Source of the DNA: Hirudinaria manillensis
Taxonomy: Eukaryota; Annelida; Clitellata; Hirudinida; Hirudinidae
Length of the DNA stretch: 64,000 bases
Direction of reading: 5' to 3'
NCBI GenBank assembly: GCA_034509925.1
Contig: CM067538.1
Coordinates: forward strand, 523,501-587,500
Of the stretch, positions 26,101 to 44,175 are shown in pieces (positions within the stretch are counted from its first letter, which is position 1; every line of letters begins with the position of its first letter). The notes under the pieces are model-generated. The model did no database searches. It was not told the origin of the DNA and was given only the letters and a program-made list of their open reading frames with translations. The translations under genes and the position numbers were made by a program.

Positions 26101-27245
26101 TGAACCTGTTCTTGGAGATGCTGATCTTCAGTTCTGCGAAAATGGGTGAGACACCATGAGGTGTGTGTGTGCCATTTGAGGGTTTATCTGCCATGCTCTT
26201 CGTGTACTGTTCGAGGGTTGTTTGAGTGACGTGTTTAATTGTTTTTTTTTAATGTTACAATACTCTGAGAATAAAAGGTGCTAAATAATCATTTTTTAAG
26301 AAAAAATAAATTCTATTCGTAACAAGCAAAGGAAATCTGGAAAAGCTGTAATTAGCAAAATAATATGCTAGTCCAGAACCCAAGAAACCAGCAGATCTCA
26401 AACGACCGGACGTCTGCCCAAATCTCGAGCATCAAGAACACCAGTCTTCGAGTCCTGGTCACTCAGCTACCTCTCCATCGACCGTGCCTTCCGGCCATCC
26501 GGAACCGAATGCCTATCACTTGTACGAGGCTGTAAATCAGTCGCCATCTCAGTCGGCTGTTCATCCTTACCAGGCCATACTGAACGAGAAGGACATCCTA
26601 TTCCAGTACTCCATCAAGACGAACGCCAAGACCCAGGAAGAGGTCGCCAAGACCCCCTCGAGAGCAGTCCTCGCCGAAGCCAAGACAGCCTCCCCGAAAC
26701 ATCCGATCGAAAACAACAACGAAGCGGCAAATCAGACCTGCGAAAAATATCCCATCCTCTGCACGATCAAGAAGCCAGTTAAACTCCACCCAGAGCGGAC
26801 AGGCCCAGAGACGCAGGGCAATAGGTCGAAAGACGACCACAAACACCTCTTACCCCAGCTCAATAGACCGTCAACAAACCACAAGATCCAGCCGCTACGA
26901 AGGGCAGATGTGAAAGGAGAACGAACGAGCAGAAGTCCCAAGCGCTCAGGACTGAGACGCAACCCGTCGTCTGGCGGGTCACGTCAATCCTCTTGCGCTT
27001 CGTCGCCGAGTCGAAAGAGCAGCTCGTTTAGCGGAGGCATCGGCGTCAAGAGCCACAACAGCAGCGGATGCGCCAGTAGTAGCGACGACGGCCTGGAATA
27101 CGATGACTACGTGTCCAATCTTCCCGGATCCTATTTCACCATGGACCCTCTGGCCTATACCCTCACCTGGTCCAAGTCCGCTGCCGGGGAAAAAAGCGTC
27201 GAGGAGACGTCAAAGGACGTGTCAAACCAGTACGAAATATTTTGA
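17105..27245 (+). CDS. THSD1: THSD1-like single-pass membrane protein, 1439 aa, nine exons
   Basis: Exons: 17105-17240, 19758-20959, 21137-21513, 21630-21715, 23374-23556, 24046-25175, 25526-25627, 25916-26145, 26372-27245. All junctions are GT-AG with compatible phases. Exon 1 is a signal peptide with a Leu/Ile/Val core at residues 26-38. The N-terminal ectodomain matches THSD1 in order: VALS near the start, then [25 protein letters not shown] and YCFKYI. A single thrombospondin type 1 repeat follows (residues about 604-660) with WSPWTEW for tryptophan C-mannosylation and a Cys pattern beginning [10 protein letters not shown]. The transmembrane helix is at about 999-1021 and the tail has about 415 Ser/Lys-rich residues. 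Vertebrate THSD1 is about 850 aa, acts at the endothelial surface and links to focal adhesions. This copy has two long Asp/Glu inserts in exon 2 and about 340 extra residues between the TSP1 repeat and the membrane, beginning with a CUB-like CPCGC segment. A poly(A) signal is possible at 27965-27970. Confidence 0.85.
17447..17515. repeat. (CACT)n microsatellite
   Basis: CACT repeats with CGTT/CATT variants in THSD1-like intron 1. Confidence 0.85.
17955..18102. repeat. (CATC)n microsatellite
   Basis: About 125 bp of perfect CATC followed by several CGTC units, inside intron 1 of the THSD1-like gene. The layout (CATC core, CGTC at the 3' edge) is the same as at 1800-2008. Confidence 0.95.
18588..18673. 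repeat. (ACTC)n microsatellite
   Basis: About 85 bp of perfect CACT/ACTC repeat in THSD1-like intron 1. The open frame reads Thr-His-Ser-Leu and is an artefact. Confidence 0.95.
18785..19085. repeat. Degenerate CATC/TATC/CGTC tract
   Basis: Old, interrupted (CATC)n-derived sequence in THSD1-like intron 1. A similar degenerate tract occurs in intron 4 at about 21990-22235. Confidence 0.7.
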
Positions 27246-30200
27246 AAGAAAAAAGAAAATGTAGTTTCACGCCCTTCCAGCGGACAAATCTGATGTGTTT
27301 GGTTTGTCTCTTCGAAAAGCATTTCGTACTTTCCTTTTCATCGCGAACAGTACACGTACAACGTACAGTACAATGTACATTGCACATCCAACGCAGACAA
27401 AATTATCGAATTACCTCAGATTATTTTATCTCGGATTTTTCATCTTTGATGGCAGTTTTTTATTTGTGTGTGTTTTTTTCTGTCAAATTATCTCCTTTTT
27501 TTGGTGGGATCATCAAATCAATTCGACCAAAATGGTGAGACTGTCGTCGTTGAGAACTTATTCATGGAGTATCTCGAGAGTGGTTCAATTCCATCAATTC
27601 CATCACTTGGCCTCGCTCCACTTACCCGGTGTCGAGAGAACCGCCATCGGCGGCGGCCTCCACAGCCGGAGACCCCACGCACGCACGGAAGCAGAATTGT
27701 TGCAATTTTTATAGAATTTTTATTTTTAAACGTTCAAAACGAAACTGAAACTAGGATTTTTTGCTCTCTTGAAGATAGCGCCACCTTGAGAGAAAATTTT
27801 TAGCACTGGGGGCGCTTAGGGACTTAGGGCCCGTCGATTTGTTAACGAAATGTAAGAATCAAATTATACAAACACACACATACATATACATATATATGTA
27901 TATATAACATTATATATGTAATAATAATAATAAAAATATTAATAATAATAATAATATATAGTTTAATAAAGATTTTAAACATTTCAAAAGTTCACGTGAA
28001 ACGCTTATTATACAAATATACGTATATATATAAATATACGTATCCCTAAAATATGATTGGCTGAGGAAGAAAGAGAGAGAGAGTGAGATTGAGAGAGATG
28101 AGTGGCATGGGGAAAGAGGGGGGTCCAATGGTAACTCGAACGATCTCAGGCGACATCTAGCGACTGGGTTCAGAGGTGGAAAAAATTCAGAACACATCCA
28201 TAGTAGCAATAGTGACGACGACGAAGAAGACGAGGGTGACGACGACGAAGAAGATGAGAGTGACGACGACGACGACGACGATGATGAACAGAGGTAAAAG
28301 CATTAAAACCACGGGTCCTTTACGTCTTAATGTTGAAAGTGCAAGCCATTACAAAGAAAACCCAAATAAAAACGAAACCTTTTATTATACAAACCGACAG
28401 ACAGTCGAAGCGTACTTTTTGGCGGCCAAAAAGTCAGACGCTAAAAGTTCAAATCCACACGAACCGATCGAACTCGAATCGCGACCGAGGAGAAGCAAGC
28501 GACCGGAGAAATCGAGGAAATGCCTGCTTCGGACCGCCTGGGACGTCCGAAGAAGGTCGAGGTCGTCGGACGTGCGGCAGGCGCTCGCGGGAACCGAGAA
28601 ATCCGATCGGAGGAGGTCGCCCGCGGGACGACGAAGATCCGAACTCGGTCGACCTTTGGGTCCCGTTCCCGCCGCCGAGAAGGTCGCTCGTACCGCGAGA
28701 CTCCGGGGAGAAACCCGAACGACCGAGGACCTCCTCGGGGAGACGGGCACGTCGCAGATCGAGGAGGAGGACTCTCGCGAGGGAGAATGAGTCGGTAGAA
28801 AGCACTGCACACGATGGTTTGCGACCACCGAACTAAAGTATACATACATATATATATTGTATATATGTATATATATATACACACACACACACACATATGC
28901 ACATGCAAGCATAAGCACGACAGCCTTTGCAGAAAAATAGACAGACAACCGAAGAAGAAGAGAAGGGCTTAAAATTTTTTGTACAACAGACGACGTACAT
29001 CCGATGTCACGAATATGTACAGAACTGACGAGAAAGCGTCAGACGAGCGACGGACAGATAGACAGAAAGCATTGGCGGGGGAAAAGGCAGAGAGGACAGC
29101 GGCCTGCGAAGTTCAGGAGAAGCGAAGAACCGTGCAAGTCTCCGGTCCGAAAACCCGGGCCGAACGTCGGAGGAGCTAGCGATCGAAAGAAAAAAGGTCC
29201 GCAAAAAAAAAGAAAGAAACCGACCCGAACCGACCGCACGTGAACGAAAAACAAACTCGACGAACTCCGACTCCTCGCAGACGACGAACGACAAAAGCCG
29301 ACGACGCCGCAAAGTTTTGAAAAGCGACGAACGACGTGAATCCTCGGAAAAGATTTTTTCCGTCGAGCGAAGACGAAGAGAAGATGGATCGAGCAGGAGG
29401 AGGAGGAGGAGGACGAACAAAAAAGAAAAGAATTTCGATCGGAAAGAAGGAAGGAAAACGAAATCCGTCCTTAAAGTCGTCCGGCGGAGAGAAGGAAAGG
29501 GAGTCGCGGGTTCGGCGTCAAAGCGGGCGTCTGTCTTCCATGACGGGCAACTGCGGCGTCGTCGTCGTCTTCCGCTCCGCTCGGCCTTCGCCTCCCCGTC
29601 GGACGTCCGTCGTTTCCGCTCCGTCGAACTCCGTCGGGGATCTTCTTTTGGTCTTTTATTTTATTCTTCCGTCGTTTCTTGCCTCCAGAACTGTGACGAC
29701 CCTCTCGCGATGAGGATGGTAGTCTCCGACGTGATGGAAGTAATAACGATGATGATGATGATGGTGATGATAATGATGATGATGATGGTGGTGATGATGA
29801 TGTTTAATTATAGAATTGCATCGATTGCCACTAGGGAAGTAAAAAAGTAGAAGGTGATAATCACAACAACAAAGACAGACAGACAGACAGACAATCAACG
29901 ATGATGATGATGATGATGACAGACACAGCACAACAACAACAAGGACAACGACGATGACGCTGCTAGAAACGACGAGTGCAAAATTTTTGGGTGAAAATAA
30001 AAATCAGGTGAAGAAGAAGAAGACGATGATGAAGTGTCCCAGGTGAGTTGGGGGGGTAGGAGGAGGAGGAGGAGGAAGGGAGGTCTAGCCGGCACCACCT
30101 GCAATTCGAACGTCATGAACTCTGAACTCTGAGCTTAGGAGATATTATTTAACTGAACAGATAATAATAATAAATTATTATTATATAAAGTTGTTATTAT

Positions 30201-30724
30201 AGTATTATAATGCATGGTATTATTCGTATCATGATACAATAATAATACTATATTATTATTATTATTATCACACATTATTACTATTATGATAAATACTTAT
30301 AATTATGAATATTATATAGAAAATAAGTTTATTTATCCATGCATCGTGTTATACTGAAACTTAATTCATTTGCTACATGATTCATTCACACAAGAGCAAC
30401 AATAAGCTCCAACATCATCACCACCACCATATCAGCGTTTTCATCATCATCATCATATCAGTATTTTCATCGTCATCATCATCACCGTCATATTCTTCAT
30501 CATAGTTACCAACACCAACAATGCAATATTACACCTATTGGAGTATAATATATTGTAACTATAAGATTATAATAACTTAAGGTAGCTTAAGTTATGTTAA
30601 AAATTATAATATCTTTAATTATTTAAATATTTATAGTCCAATTATAAGGCATAATTAATATTTATTTAGTACAACAGTTGACAGCAAATCAAGTTCCCAT
30701 CGGAACTTCACGAATCATCACCAT

Positions 30725-30758
<34 letters not shown>

Positions 30759-30871
30759 TGCAGTCAAAAGCGTTTATTCAAAACAAAACAATACAAAACA
30801 TTCTCCGTGGCCATAACACCCCACCCCTGTCGTCATCATCATCATCATCATCACCACCGCCATCGTCGTCG
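27246..30871. other. Convergent intergenic region with GC/CpG-rich patches
   Basis: This lies between the 3' ends of the THSD1-like gene (+) and CSNK1A1 (-). It holds the presumed 3' UTRs, TA-rich repeats at 27870-28060 and 28845-28900, a GAC/GAA tract at about 28210-28290, two CpG-rich patches at about 28440-28800 and 29000-29720, GAT repeats at 29740-29805, and AT-rich DNA at 30150-30680. Overlapping Arg/Ser-rich frames in the CpG-rich patches are open on both strands, which is what GA/CG-rich composition produces. I do not call a gene. A poly(A) signal for CSNK1A1 (minus-strand AATAAA) is possible at 30661-30666. Confidence 0.55.
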
Positions 30872-33800
30872 TCATCCGTCCGCACCTGCCGCGGCCGCCA
30901 GTCCCTGTTGGCTGCCTCCTGCCCTGCCGCCTCCCGTGGCGTTCTTCTGCTTGAGGATGGTCCAATCGAAGACGTAGTCGTACTGGTGGCTGAGCGTGCG
31001 GAACAGGATGCGAAACAGTTGCCTGAGGTACATGTAGTCGGGTGCCTCCTCGAATCGCAGGCCTCGGCAATAGTTCAGGTACATGGCAAACTCGGCGGGG
31101 AAGGTCTGCAGGATTTCATGGTTTGAGAGTGAGTGAGTGAGTGAGTGAGTGAGTGAGCGAGCGAGTCAGAGAAATGTGTGGTTCTATTATTCTAGTTTAG
31201 TACAAGTCATGAACTGATTGCAAGTGCATGAACTCAGCAGATGAATCAAATTGCAGGAACAACGTTGAACACTAAAACATACATAAACATACAAAAATAT
31301 ACAGTCGAATAAACGCAACGAACGTATTAGCAACGGATGGAACGTTCATCGCCTTCCAAAATTTTCATTTTAAAAATCCAGATTCCCACGAAAAAATATC
31401 AAAGGCGACTTAAGATAACAAATTTAAAAAAACAACTTTGTCTGGCTGTTGTCATGGCACCCTCGGTCGTCAATAGCAACGAAGATCAAGCTTCGCTCCT
31501 ATTCAATGAGCCCAACACAGCCAGCACCAACAAACATCTCCCGCAGACAGACGGATGGACGGGCACGAGTGAATGAGTAAGTCGGCAAATGAAATTACGA
31601 TCACGTGCGCCTTAAAAGCGCATTTAAACTTTTGTAAACAATAACGATGAAATGAATATTTTTTAAAATGCCATCACTATAATAACAACAATAATAATAA
31701 TAACAAAGATGATGATAATAATAGCAATAATAACAACAACAACAATAATAATAATAACAATAAAATAGTTTTCTTAAAACTGACATCATCAATGCAGCAG
31801 ACCTCGCCTGACAATAGCACATGGTCTCAGATTCGAACGCCCCTCGTTCGGTCATGCGTGAAGCGAAAGTAACCGAGCAGAGTGCACGACGTCGACTTCA
31901 AAGTCCCGACTTCGAAGTCACAAAAGTCTTCCTGTCCGAGTCACAAGTTCCAAAAGGCGACGTCTTCGACGGGCGAAGTCAGAGCCGTCGCACTCGACGA
32001 CCCCGAGCTCCGGACGAACCGCCGCTTCGACTCGTGACGTCCGAACTTGGCAAAGATTCGACGTCTTTTCAGTCGAGAACGAAACGAATGCTTCAAAGCG
32101 TCTGCTTCTTACAACAGGACGCGTTCGGACGATCCGCTCGTTAATTCAAATTCAAATTCCTCGACGTACGAAGTCGTCTGCCTTTTTTCGTTCCAATTCG
32201 TGGACATTCGACGGACTCGAGTGCTTTTGAACGAACACCGAACCGGTCGTCGAGACGAAACAAGCGACAGAAGGAAGGAGGAACGACGCGATACGAAGCA
32301 ATACAAACAAATACGATGCAATCCAAAGCAATACAAATGAATACGATACGATACAACGCAACTCAACGTAACATAATAAAGCATAATTACCTTGCAGAGG
32401 GCTTCAACTGGTGTGGACATCTTCTTTTCACTGATCTTCTCGTACTTCTGCTTCTTGGTACCCGCCTGTTTATTTTTTTTTTTTTTTAAAACAAAATTTA
32501 ATCCAAAATTCCAAACGGATCGACAGAAACAAAACGACAGCGTAATTATTACAAGAATTACGACAAACAGACAGACGGAAGAGAACCATCAGTCGGTCGG
32601 TCGGTTCTGCTTGAAGCACAGAAAAACATAATATTTGCGATTGCAAACGAAACTAAAAACGGAAGCAAACACTCGATTATGACGCACGCACACGTGAAAC
32701 GCCATGGCACGTGTTATCACCAATGATAACACTACTACACAACAATATTCACGCAACAACATTCACACAACAACTTCACACAACCACAACAACATTCACG
32801 CAACAACATTCACAACCACAACAACTTCACACAACTTCACACAACCACATCAGTGCAAATGCTCATATACCTAGGACACAAGCTAAAAACACACACACAC
32901 ACGCACGCACACATGCGCACATGCATCAGACCATCCACACTTACTTTGAGACCCTGCCATGGCAGTGAACCCCTATTGAAGTACATGAGTACGTTGCCCA
33001 GTGACTCCATGTCATCTCTCCTGCTCTGCTCGATTCCCAGGTGGGCGTTGATGCTGGCGTACCTGGCCGTACCTGTTCGGGAGAGAAAAGTCACAGGGTC
33101 ATGACCTTTGTGCATGCTATGCTCGTCTGCAAATCTTACAACTGCTACCACCACCACTACAACTAAAAACTACAGCAACGACTACAAAACTCGTTGCACT
33201 CACCTGTAAGGTTTTTATCCTCGCGATAAGGAATGTGTTGCCTTGTATGGTTGTCCCTGTACTTTTTGGCCAGACCATAGTCGATCAAGAATACCTGAGG
33301 ACAAAAAGAACACCTACTACACCAACCAAACCAACCATCTTTCCTAGCTGGGAAAGAAGAAGGACATCAGGACTCAAAGGACTAAACCCAAAGGACTAAA
33401 CCCAAAGGACTAAACTCGAATGACTAACCTTGTTGCAATGTCGTCCAATGCCCATGAGGAAGTTGTCAGGTTTGATGTCCCTGTGTATGAAGTTCTTGTT
33501 GTGGACGTATTCGATCCGACCGATCATCTGCAAGAAATGCAGAGAGGAGAGTAGACGTCGTTAACTCAAGAACTTAAGATTCAAAGCCACGTCATTGTCA
33601 TCGTCATCACCATCATCATCATCATCACGCATCTAAGCATTAACTTAAGACTTGAAATTCGAAGCCATGTCGAATCAAAGGTGGAATCGCACGGCACGCA
33701 ACATCAAGCGGTCGCATCACTGGATGACATAAAAGGCAGGATATCAGTCTTCCCTGGAGCCAGGGGTTTCTGATAAACTGGAGAGCATCTTTAAGGCTAC

Positions 33801-35941
33801 CATTGCTACCATTAGCAATTGACGGACATCATCACATCATCGCACCACCACGGATTCAGAGAAAGGTCATGCCATCTGAACTTTTTAATTCTTAGATTTT
33901 TATTCTCGGAATAGAATTCTTAGAATTTCTTTCGTATAAACTTTTTTAAATCACTTTTAAAGGCCTGTAGAAATCTTTATTGAACATTCTCTTGCGTTCA
34001 ATTGAAATCCTTGCCATGCCTTGTAACCACATCAATCACATCAACCACACCAACCACAGATGCCATACAATACATACCAATGCTTGTATAATATTAAGAT
34101 ATATACAATAATAAAACACAAAGAGCCACAGCAGATGTCCATGACAATAAGAGAGAGAGACAATAGGCAGTAAAATAACCCACCTGGTCTGCCAACATGA
34201 GCACGGTCTTCATGCTGAACCTTCTTCCACAAAAGTTGAACAAGTCCTCGAGCGACGGTCCCAGAAGATCCATGACCAGCACGTTGTATTCTTTCTCTTG
34301 ACCAAACCATCTGTCGTGATGATGATGACGATTATGTTGATGATTATGATGATGATTAAGATTATGATGATGATATCATTTTGATGTCTGACAGCACCTC
34401 TTACACTAATGGCTGTTTTGTAAGATAAAATACATTTAGGTGTTGTTCTAAAAGAATGTGACTCCACAAGATGGCACCACATAAATGGTCTGAGCACTCC
34501 CTTATGCTTTTGCTTAAGGTGCTACATAAATACACTCATCCTCCTCCTCATCATCATCATCATCGTCATTATTATTAATGTCACTTTGCTACACTTGAGA
34601 CTAGCAAATATTAATTTATGGATAAGGATGCACAATGACAGACAGACAAAACACAGGATGGCTGCAGATACAAAACGACCCAAACAAATACAAAAACACA
34701 AACGGAACCTTATGTGCGGTATTCCGACTCCTCCCTGTAGTATCTTGTACAGTTTGCTCTCATACAGCAGCTGAGGGTGTCGGGCCTTCTGTGACTCCAA
34801 CTTCACTGCCAGCTCCTGAAAAGCACAAAAGGGAAAATGCGTTAGGATAAAACAACCACGAAAATTGGCATTTAAGTGTCGATTAAGCATAAATCATGAC
34901 AGAATGACAGAGCAAACACGAAAGCAAACAAGAAATTTAATATAACTTGATGGCTTAATTAGGCTCAAATAATTAACTACAATCATTAACTGAACTCAAC
35001 CGTGCAACAGGAAGGTAGACTTTTGTTTATCCTTAAAGTGGATTGTTACAAAAAAAAGAAAGAATTGCCTGGACCCATTTGCTGGATAATTACAATTGCA
35101 AATTTCAACTTTGTATCTGGGCCTGAACAAAATCAACAACAGGGTATTCTAGAAGATTATTGTGTTTTTTGTTGTTCACATTGCAAGGCATTGAGAAGTG
35201 ATAAAGTGCTTCCAACTGATAAGGAAAGCAGTAGTAAGTCAGTTTTAAAGTCTCCCAATAGGATTCTGTTGAGACAAAACATTTCAGCCAAAACAGTGTG
35301 CACCACCGTTATCTTGGTGTATCAACGTATCCTTGACTGAGGCAGACGACTGGGCTTGATTTCACTGGAACAAGTCCAATAGATACCCAATGATTAATTC
35401 ATTAAATTATTTTTAGACATTTGACAGCTTTTGTCTGCATTGGATAACTATAACAATTCTTAATTAAATCTGTTGTCTCAACATAATATTCTTTCCAGCT
35501 CATTGAAAGCTCATAAAATTGATTAAAGTATTTAATGCACAGTTTGTAGTAATCTCATGCTTCATGCCAGAACTTTAAAATAGCCTTGCAAAATTAATTT
35601 ACAAAATTTATTAAAATCACGAATTTCTATTTCTAAAAACGAATTCATTCCTAAAAGAACCTCCTTATTGGCTTCTTAGATATCAGTACAGTTATGAAAA
35701 CTTGATTAAAATACAGACAACTGACTTAGTATGTTTAATACATACACAAGAACATGTGAAACAAATAAAGACAACATTTCTTATCGAGCTTAGGCCAACT
35801 AACCTCGCCATTGGCAATGTTGATACCGAGATAAATGTCACCGAACGACCCACTGCCAATTTTCCTGACCAGGCGATATTTCCCGTTGACTAAAAATTCG
35901 GACTTCGACGAAGACGATGCCGAAGTGGCGGTGTTAGACAT
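30872..35941 (-). CDS. CSNK1A1: Casein kinase 1 alpha, 332 aa, eight exons
   Basis: Ser/Thr kinase of the CK1 family. It phosphorylates beta-catenin, Hedgehog-pathway factors and many other acidic or primed sites in nucleus and cytoplasm. Exons in transcript order: 35941-35804, 34815-34709, 34310-34184, 33527-33429, 33294-33204, 33072-32945, 32465-32391, 31105-30872. All phases match, giving 332 aa against 337 in human. Residues visible: glycine loop [11 protein letters not shown] (30-40), the AVK lysine (K51), HRDIKPDN with catalytic D141, the metal-binding loop (DYG at 162-164), the CK1 SIN-type motif in ARYASINAH, and the EKKMSTPVE segment. The C-terminus is a short Gly/Ala/Gln tail unlike the vertebrate one. 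DYG instead of the usual DFG is a conservative oddity. PI4K2 lies 970 bp upstream on the same strand. Identification is very secure; the last-exon tail is less certain because alternative 3' exons are common in this family. Confidence 0.96.
31840..32330. other. CpG-rich patch in CSNK1A1 intron 7
   Basis: This stretch is rich in TCGA, ACGA and CGTC, unlike the AT-rich intron DNA around it. It resembles the composition of 28440-28800 and 29000-29720. A 107-codon plus-strand frame (31821-32144) crosses it, but there is no ATG-context, splice or homology support for coding. Confidence 0.4.
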
Positions 35942-36911
35942 TTTGCTGGTATAACAGGCTTTAAATGCTCAAATCAATTTCAAATGCCACCCCTGGAGTG
36001 GATAATTTCAAACTTTCAATACAATAAACCTCGGTTGAAGTGATTTTCCTAGCAGAATGCTGGTTTAAAGATCTAGCAGTAGCATCATGTAATAATAATG
36101 GCCATCTTAAATAATTACCAACGGCGATGAGTATTGCGTTGAGGTAAGTGTAGAACAAACATCAAAATGTTTTTTAAATTATTTAATTGAAAAATTAAAT
36201 TTAAATTGTTATTTTCTGGCTGCTAAAATTCCTAGGTTAATTTAGATACAATTTTTCTCCTGGCCCGGTCTCATTCGAATTCAATAAACAAGATGACGTT
36301 TTAAAATATTTTGTAATCAAAAACTGTCACACATCTTTTATTAATATTACAAATTTTGCGCTGAACCATTTTTAACTCAATTACTGTCGCACGACCAGCC
36401 CTCCACCAAATTTAGCCAAATTACCCGTGCACTAACTAGGCATTTACTCGAACACCACTTAACTATAGAATCAGTTTATTGCTTTCAGATTGAGCACTTC
36501 AATCCCAATATTTTAAACCCATCTTCCTCAAAATATCCCAAATTAAAATATTCAATCAAAAACAGCACAGCTACTATTGTTTCAGTTATTAATATTTATC
36601 TTGACATTCATGATCACAAAAAAAAAAACAAGTGCACAGAAACTAGACAAACGTAGATGATGCAAAATAATAACATCTCAAAATGGAAAAAAATCATGCC
36701 AGAAGTAATATGACAATCATGAGCCTATCAGTGAATACAAACAAATATAATAAGAAGCAAGATTACGAACAATCAGATCCCGGCTCAAAGCATGCAAACG
36801 AGGAAACATCCGAAGCAAATTTATTCAAGTTTCAATCACTTTCGACCATAACATCTCAAACAAAATAAGGTTTAATTAAACATCACAAACGGATTTAAAT
36901 CTTTGTCCACC

Positions 36912-40827
<3,916 letters not shown>

Positions 40828-42032
40828 ATGATTATTATAAGATTAGAAATAATTTCGCTCGTCATTTTGGTACAAAGTTATTTCGACAAACTCAACAATT
40901 GTCAAGCAATAAACTCAGATTCTAGTTACCTAGGAAGAGGTAACAATGACCTTTGTGTTTTTAAGTAATGGAAAAAATTTGATATTCTCTCAGTTAACTA
41001 ATTCGCTGATCCTGAAATCCCCCAGCTTGGTACGTAAGGGAAGGAAACTCGTTAAGTATTTCTTGCTTTCCGGGCGAAGATGAACAGAGTCTCAATCTCA
41101 AGTACAAGGGCGGAGTCTTCGACTGGCAGTACAAAGTCATGAAAGGTCCAGTTTTGGACATCAAGAAGACGTTATACGGTTCTCTAGATGTTAATGGAAA
41201 TCTATTATGAAATTATTTATAATCACCTTTGTGCAATGACGACGAAGACGATGACGATGATGATGATGATGATACTACTACTGCATTCAAATACAACCGC
41301 AACAACTTGACAGGCAATGGGACGATGACGTTGACGAATGTCACGAGATACGATTCCGCGACACTCAGGTGTACAGTTGAAAAGATGGATGGAACTAACA
41401 AAAAGGAGTTCATCCACAGCATCATAGGTCGTTATTGCACAATTTAATTATTAATTTATATTATTTCAATTATTTTATGCTATAATATACCTCATCACAT
41501 CAAGTATTAAGCTTTACCACACCGAAATTCACTGCATTATGTGCTATTGCAAATCACAATATGCACGGGTGAACGGTATTACACTGTCTCATACGATGTT
41601 ATACCACATTACATATGGTAGAAATGCTATCAATATTAAAAATTAATATTAAATTATATTATCACAATAACAAATGAATGATAAAATGATTGAACTTGAC
41701 CCTTGACCTCTTACTTGAACCCAGTCTACAGTACTGCCCAGTTCTTCCTCGTTTACCCGTTCCTTTATTCTGTGTCCAATTGTGATGTTCGTTGCAACAA
41801 GAAACAAGATGAACTCATGGAAAGACTTTGCTACGATTGGGGCAACAACAGGGAAGTCTGCCCTTTCACCTCTCGTATGGAGTGCTACCTCATGGTCGGG
41901 GTGAGTAGGGTGCGTTGGGTGGTTGGTTGGATGGATGGATGGATGAGTTGGGACTGCGGTTGGGTGAAACCTTAATACTTTCATACATTTGATCCAGTAC
42001 CTGTTATTCTTTTATCTGATTCTTCACCATGC

Positions 42033-42065
<33 letters not shown>

Positions 42066-43351
42066 GTGGTGGTGATGATGACATCGACGTTATACTACTG
42101 TTTTAAGATATTAAACAAGATCCCACGTTTGATCTTTTAAATTTCTTTTTTTTCTTGAATTCATAAAATACTCTCCAATTTTCCAATATCTCCCTCCTTC
42201 CAATCTCTCTGGGGGAAACGATTGGCGCCCTCCGTGAACAAAGAAAGAAGGAAGAGACAGTCGTCGTCTGCGAATCCACGTGGAGCAGAGGATGGACAAG
42301 AACTTCATCATTCCGGAATGCGATGCCAAATGCATCAAGAAGGCAGTCTTCCAGCACTTCATGGACACGGTTGGATGATCACTCAATCGAGCGTCACGAG
42401 CGATGACGATCGACTTTTTAACCAATTTTAAGATGATAAAACGCCAGGGGATGATGACGACGACGATGCTTATCGTGATGATGGTGGTAGGGCTGGTGGT
42501 GGTGATACCTATCCGTTACTATCCATTAATACCACTCTGTATTTCGATGTTTAGAACATATAGAATTCCCTTGTAAATGTAATAATGTCATCACCATCCC
42601 CGTGACGTCATCGTCATCAGGGTGAGAAGGCGGCCAAAAAGGTCATAGAGGCAGAAAGTACATCCCTGGACGATTCACAGTTTCCAGGTTTCACGTTCGA
42701 CAGAGAGGAACTTCTGCACAAATCCATCAGCATCAGGTGCCCGAATGGTCATCAGGTCTATCAGCAGGTACTCTGCGGTAGGTAGCCCTGCTGGAACCTT
42801 TTACTGACGATGATGATGACTACGACGACGGTGATGGTAGTTGCCCTCGTCCTGATGATAATTATGATGATGACAACGATGATGATGGTGATGACGACGA
42901 CGACAATGGTGAATGAATAATAAGAACAACAAAACCCCAATCAGTTCCCTGCTTTCCCGGTTCGTCAGTCATGCATGACGACAGGTTTTCCTACAAGTCA
43001 ACAGTCGGCGACTGCGAACTCTGCGACTTTGGCTTCTACCAGGAGCTCTTCGCCCTGGAAATCTGCTACAGGTGCCCAAAATTTGGCACCACCACGAAGA
43101 GAGGGTCCGCTGCCAGGACTGACTGCACGGGTAGGTCGGATGACCTGAGTGACCTTTTGAACTCACGTCACCCTTTGGACTTGATGACACTTTAGTACTC
43201 ATCGACCCTTTTTGAACTGGGTGGCCATTTTAATTCAGATGACTTTTGACCTCTGATTACTGATTAGCTGCGTAAATACCTCAGACTAGGAACCATCTCC
43301 TTTCGTAGTATTATTCTTTAATTAAATTTCAGTTATTATTATTATTATTTA

Positions 43352-43397
<46 letters not shown>

Positions 43398-44175
43398 ACA
43401 CTCTTAACAATATCGTTATTTATAACTAGTAAAACTTGTATAAATAATAATTTAATTTCGACAGAAAGGCGTGCCACTCCGTTGGAAATTTACATTGCCG
43501 CTGGTATCATTCTTCTCATTGGATTCACTATATCGATACTATGGTAATAATGATAATAATAACAATATTAATAATTTATTATTATTATTATTGTATTAAT
43601 TAAGCGACTGCAATATGTAATATTAGCCATTGACTGAATTTATTTTAAAGCCTCACCAAGTTCGGAATCACTTTGTTAAGAGAAAAAAATGAACAGAAGT
43701 TGAAAGCGGCCGGTTTGGAAGTGAAGGTCTGCTTCGAATTTCGTTTATTAAGTAATTAAATATATTTTATTATCCGAAATAAATGTGTGAATAATACATA
43801 CCGCCACCCATCCATCCATCCAAATTACGTCCAGGAATCTGGATTACATCTTAAAATGCTCGGGAATTCTTTTAAAATGGACTTTAAAGGTAAAAAAGAG
43901 AATAAAAAGCTGATCGGTTCCGTCTTGAATTTCAGGGCAAAAATTTGTCGCCTACCGAACGGAAAAAATCCGTTGAACTTCCAGTTCAGACCAATCCGAA
44001 CAACATCAACAACAACTTAGACGATGGCCGTCAAATGTTCCTTGACGAATGCGAAAGTCAAAGCATTCGTAGCAGATTGTCCTATGACATCAGTTTGTCA
44101 AATTCAAGTTGTCTCATTGAAGGAATAGAAAGCGATTTGGATTTTTATTCTGACGATTGTCTCAGAAATCTTTGA
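40828..44175 (+). CDS. Unrecognised Ig-domain and Cys-rich single-pass receptor-like protein, 472 aa, ten exons
   Basis: Exons: 40828-40939, 41026-41178, 41314-41427, 41725-41900, 42244-42369, 42621-42777, 42945-43130, 43465-43543, 43651-43726, 43936-44175. All phases match and the total of 1419 nt is a whole frame. Residues 1-17 form a hydrophobic signal peptide. An Ig-like domain spans about 38-112, with C51, W71 and C108 in the classic DSATLRC context. A middle region (about 127-227) has several Cys (SNCDVRC, PECDAKC). A GCC2/GCC3 or ephrin-receptor-like Cys module covers about 279-341 (CFPG, CELCDFGFYQ, CYRCPKFGTTT). One transmembrane helix lies at about 350-368, followed by a roughly 104-residue Ser/Asp/Asn-rich tail without a kinase or death domain. 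I cannot name the family. The intron 2 donor (GTTCTC) and the exon 3 and exon 5 acceptors are weak and are the least certain parts. AATAAA is at 44411-44416. DCTN6 begins 398 bp downstream. Confidence 0.8.
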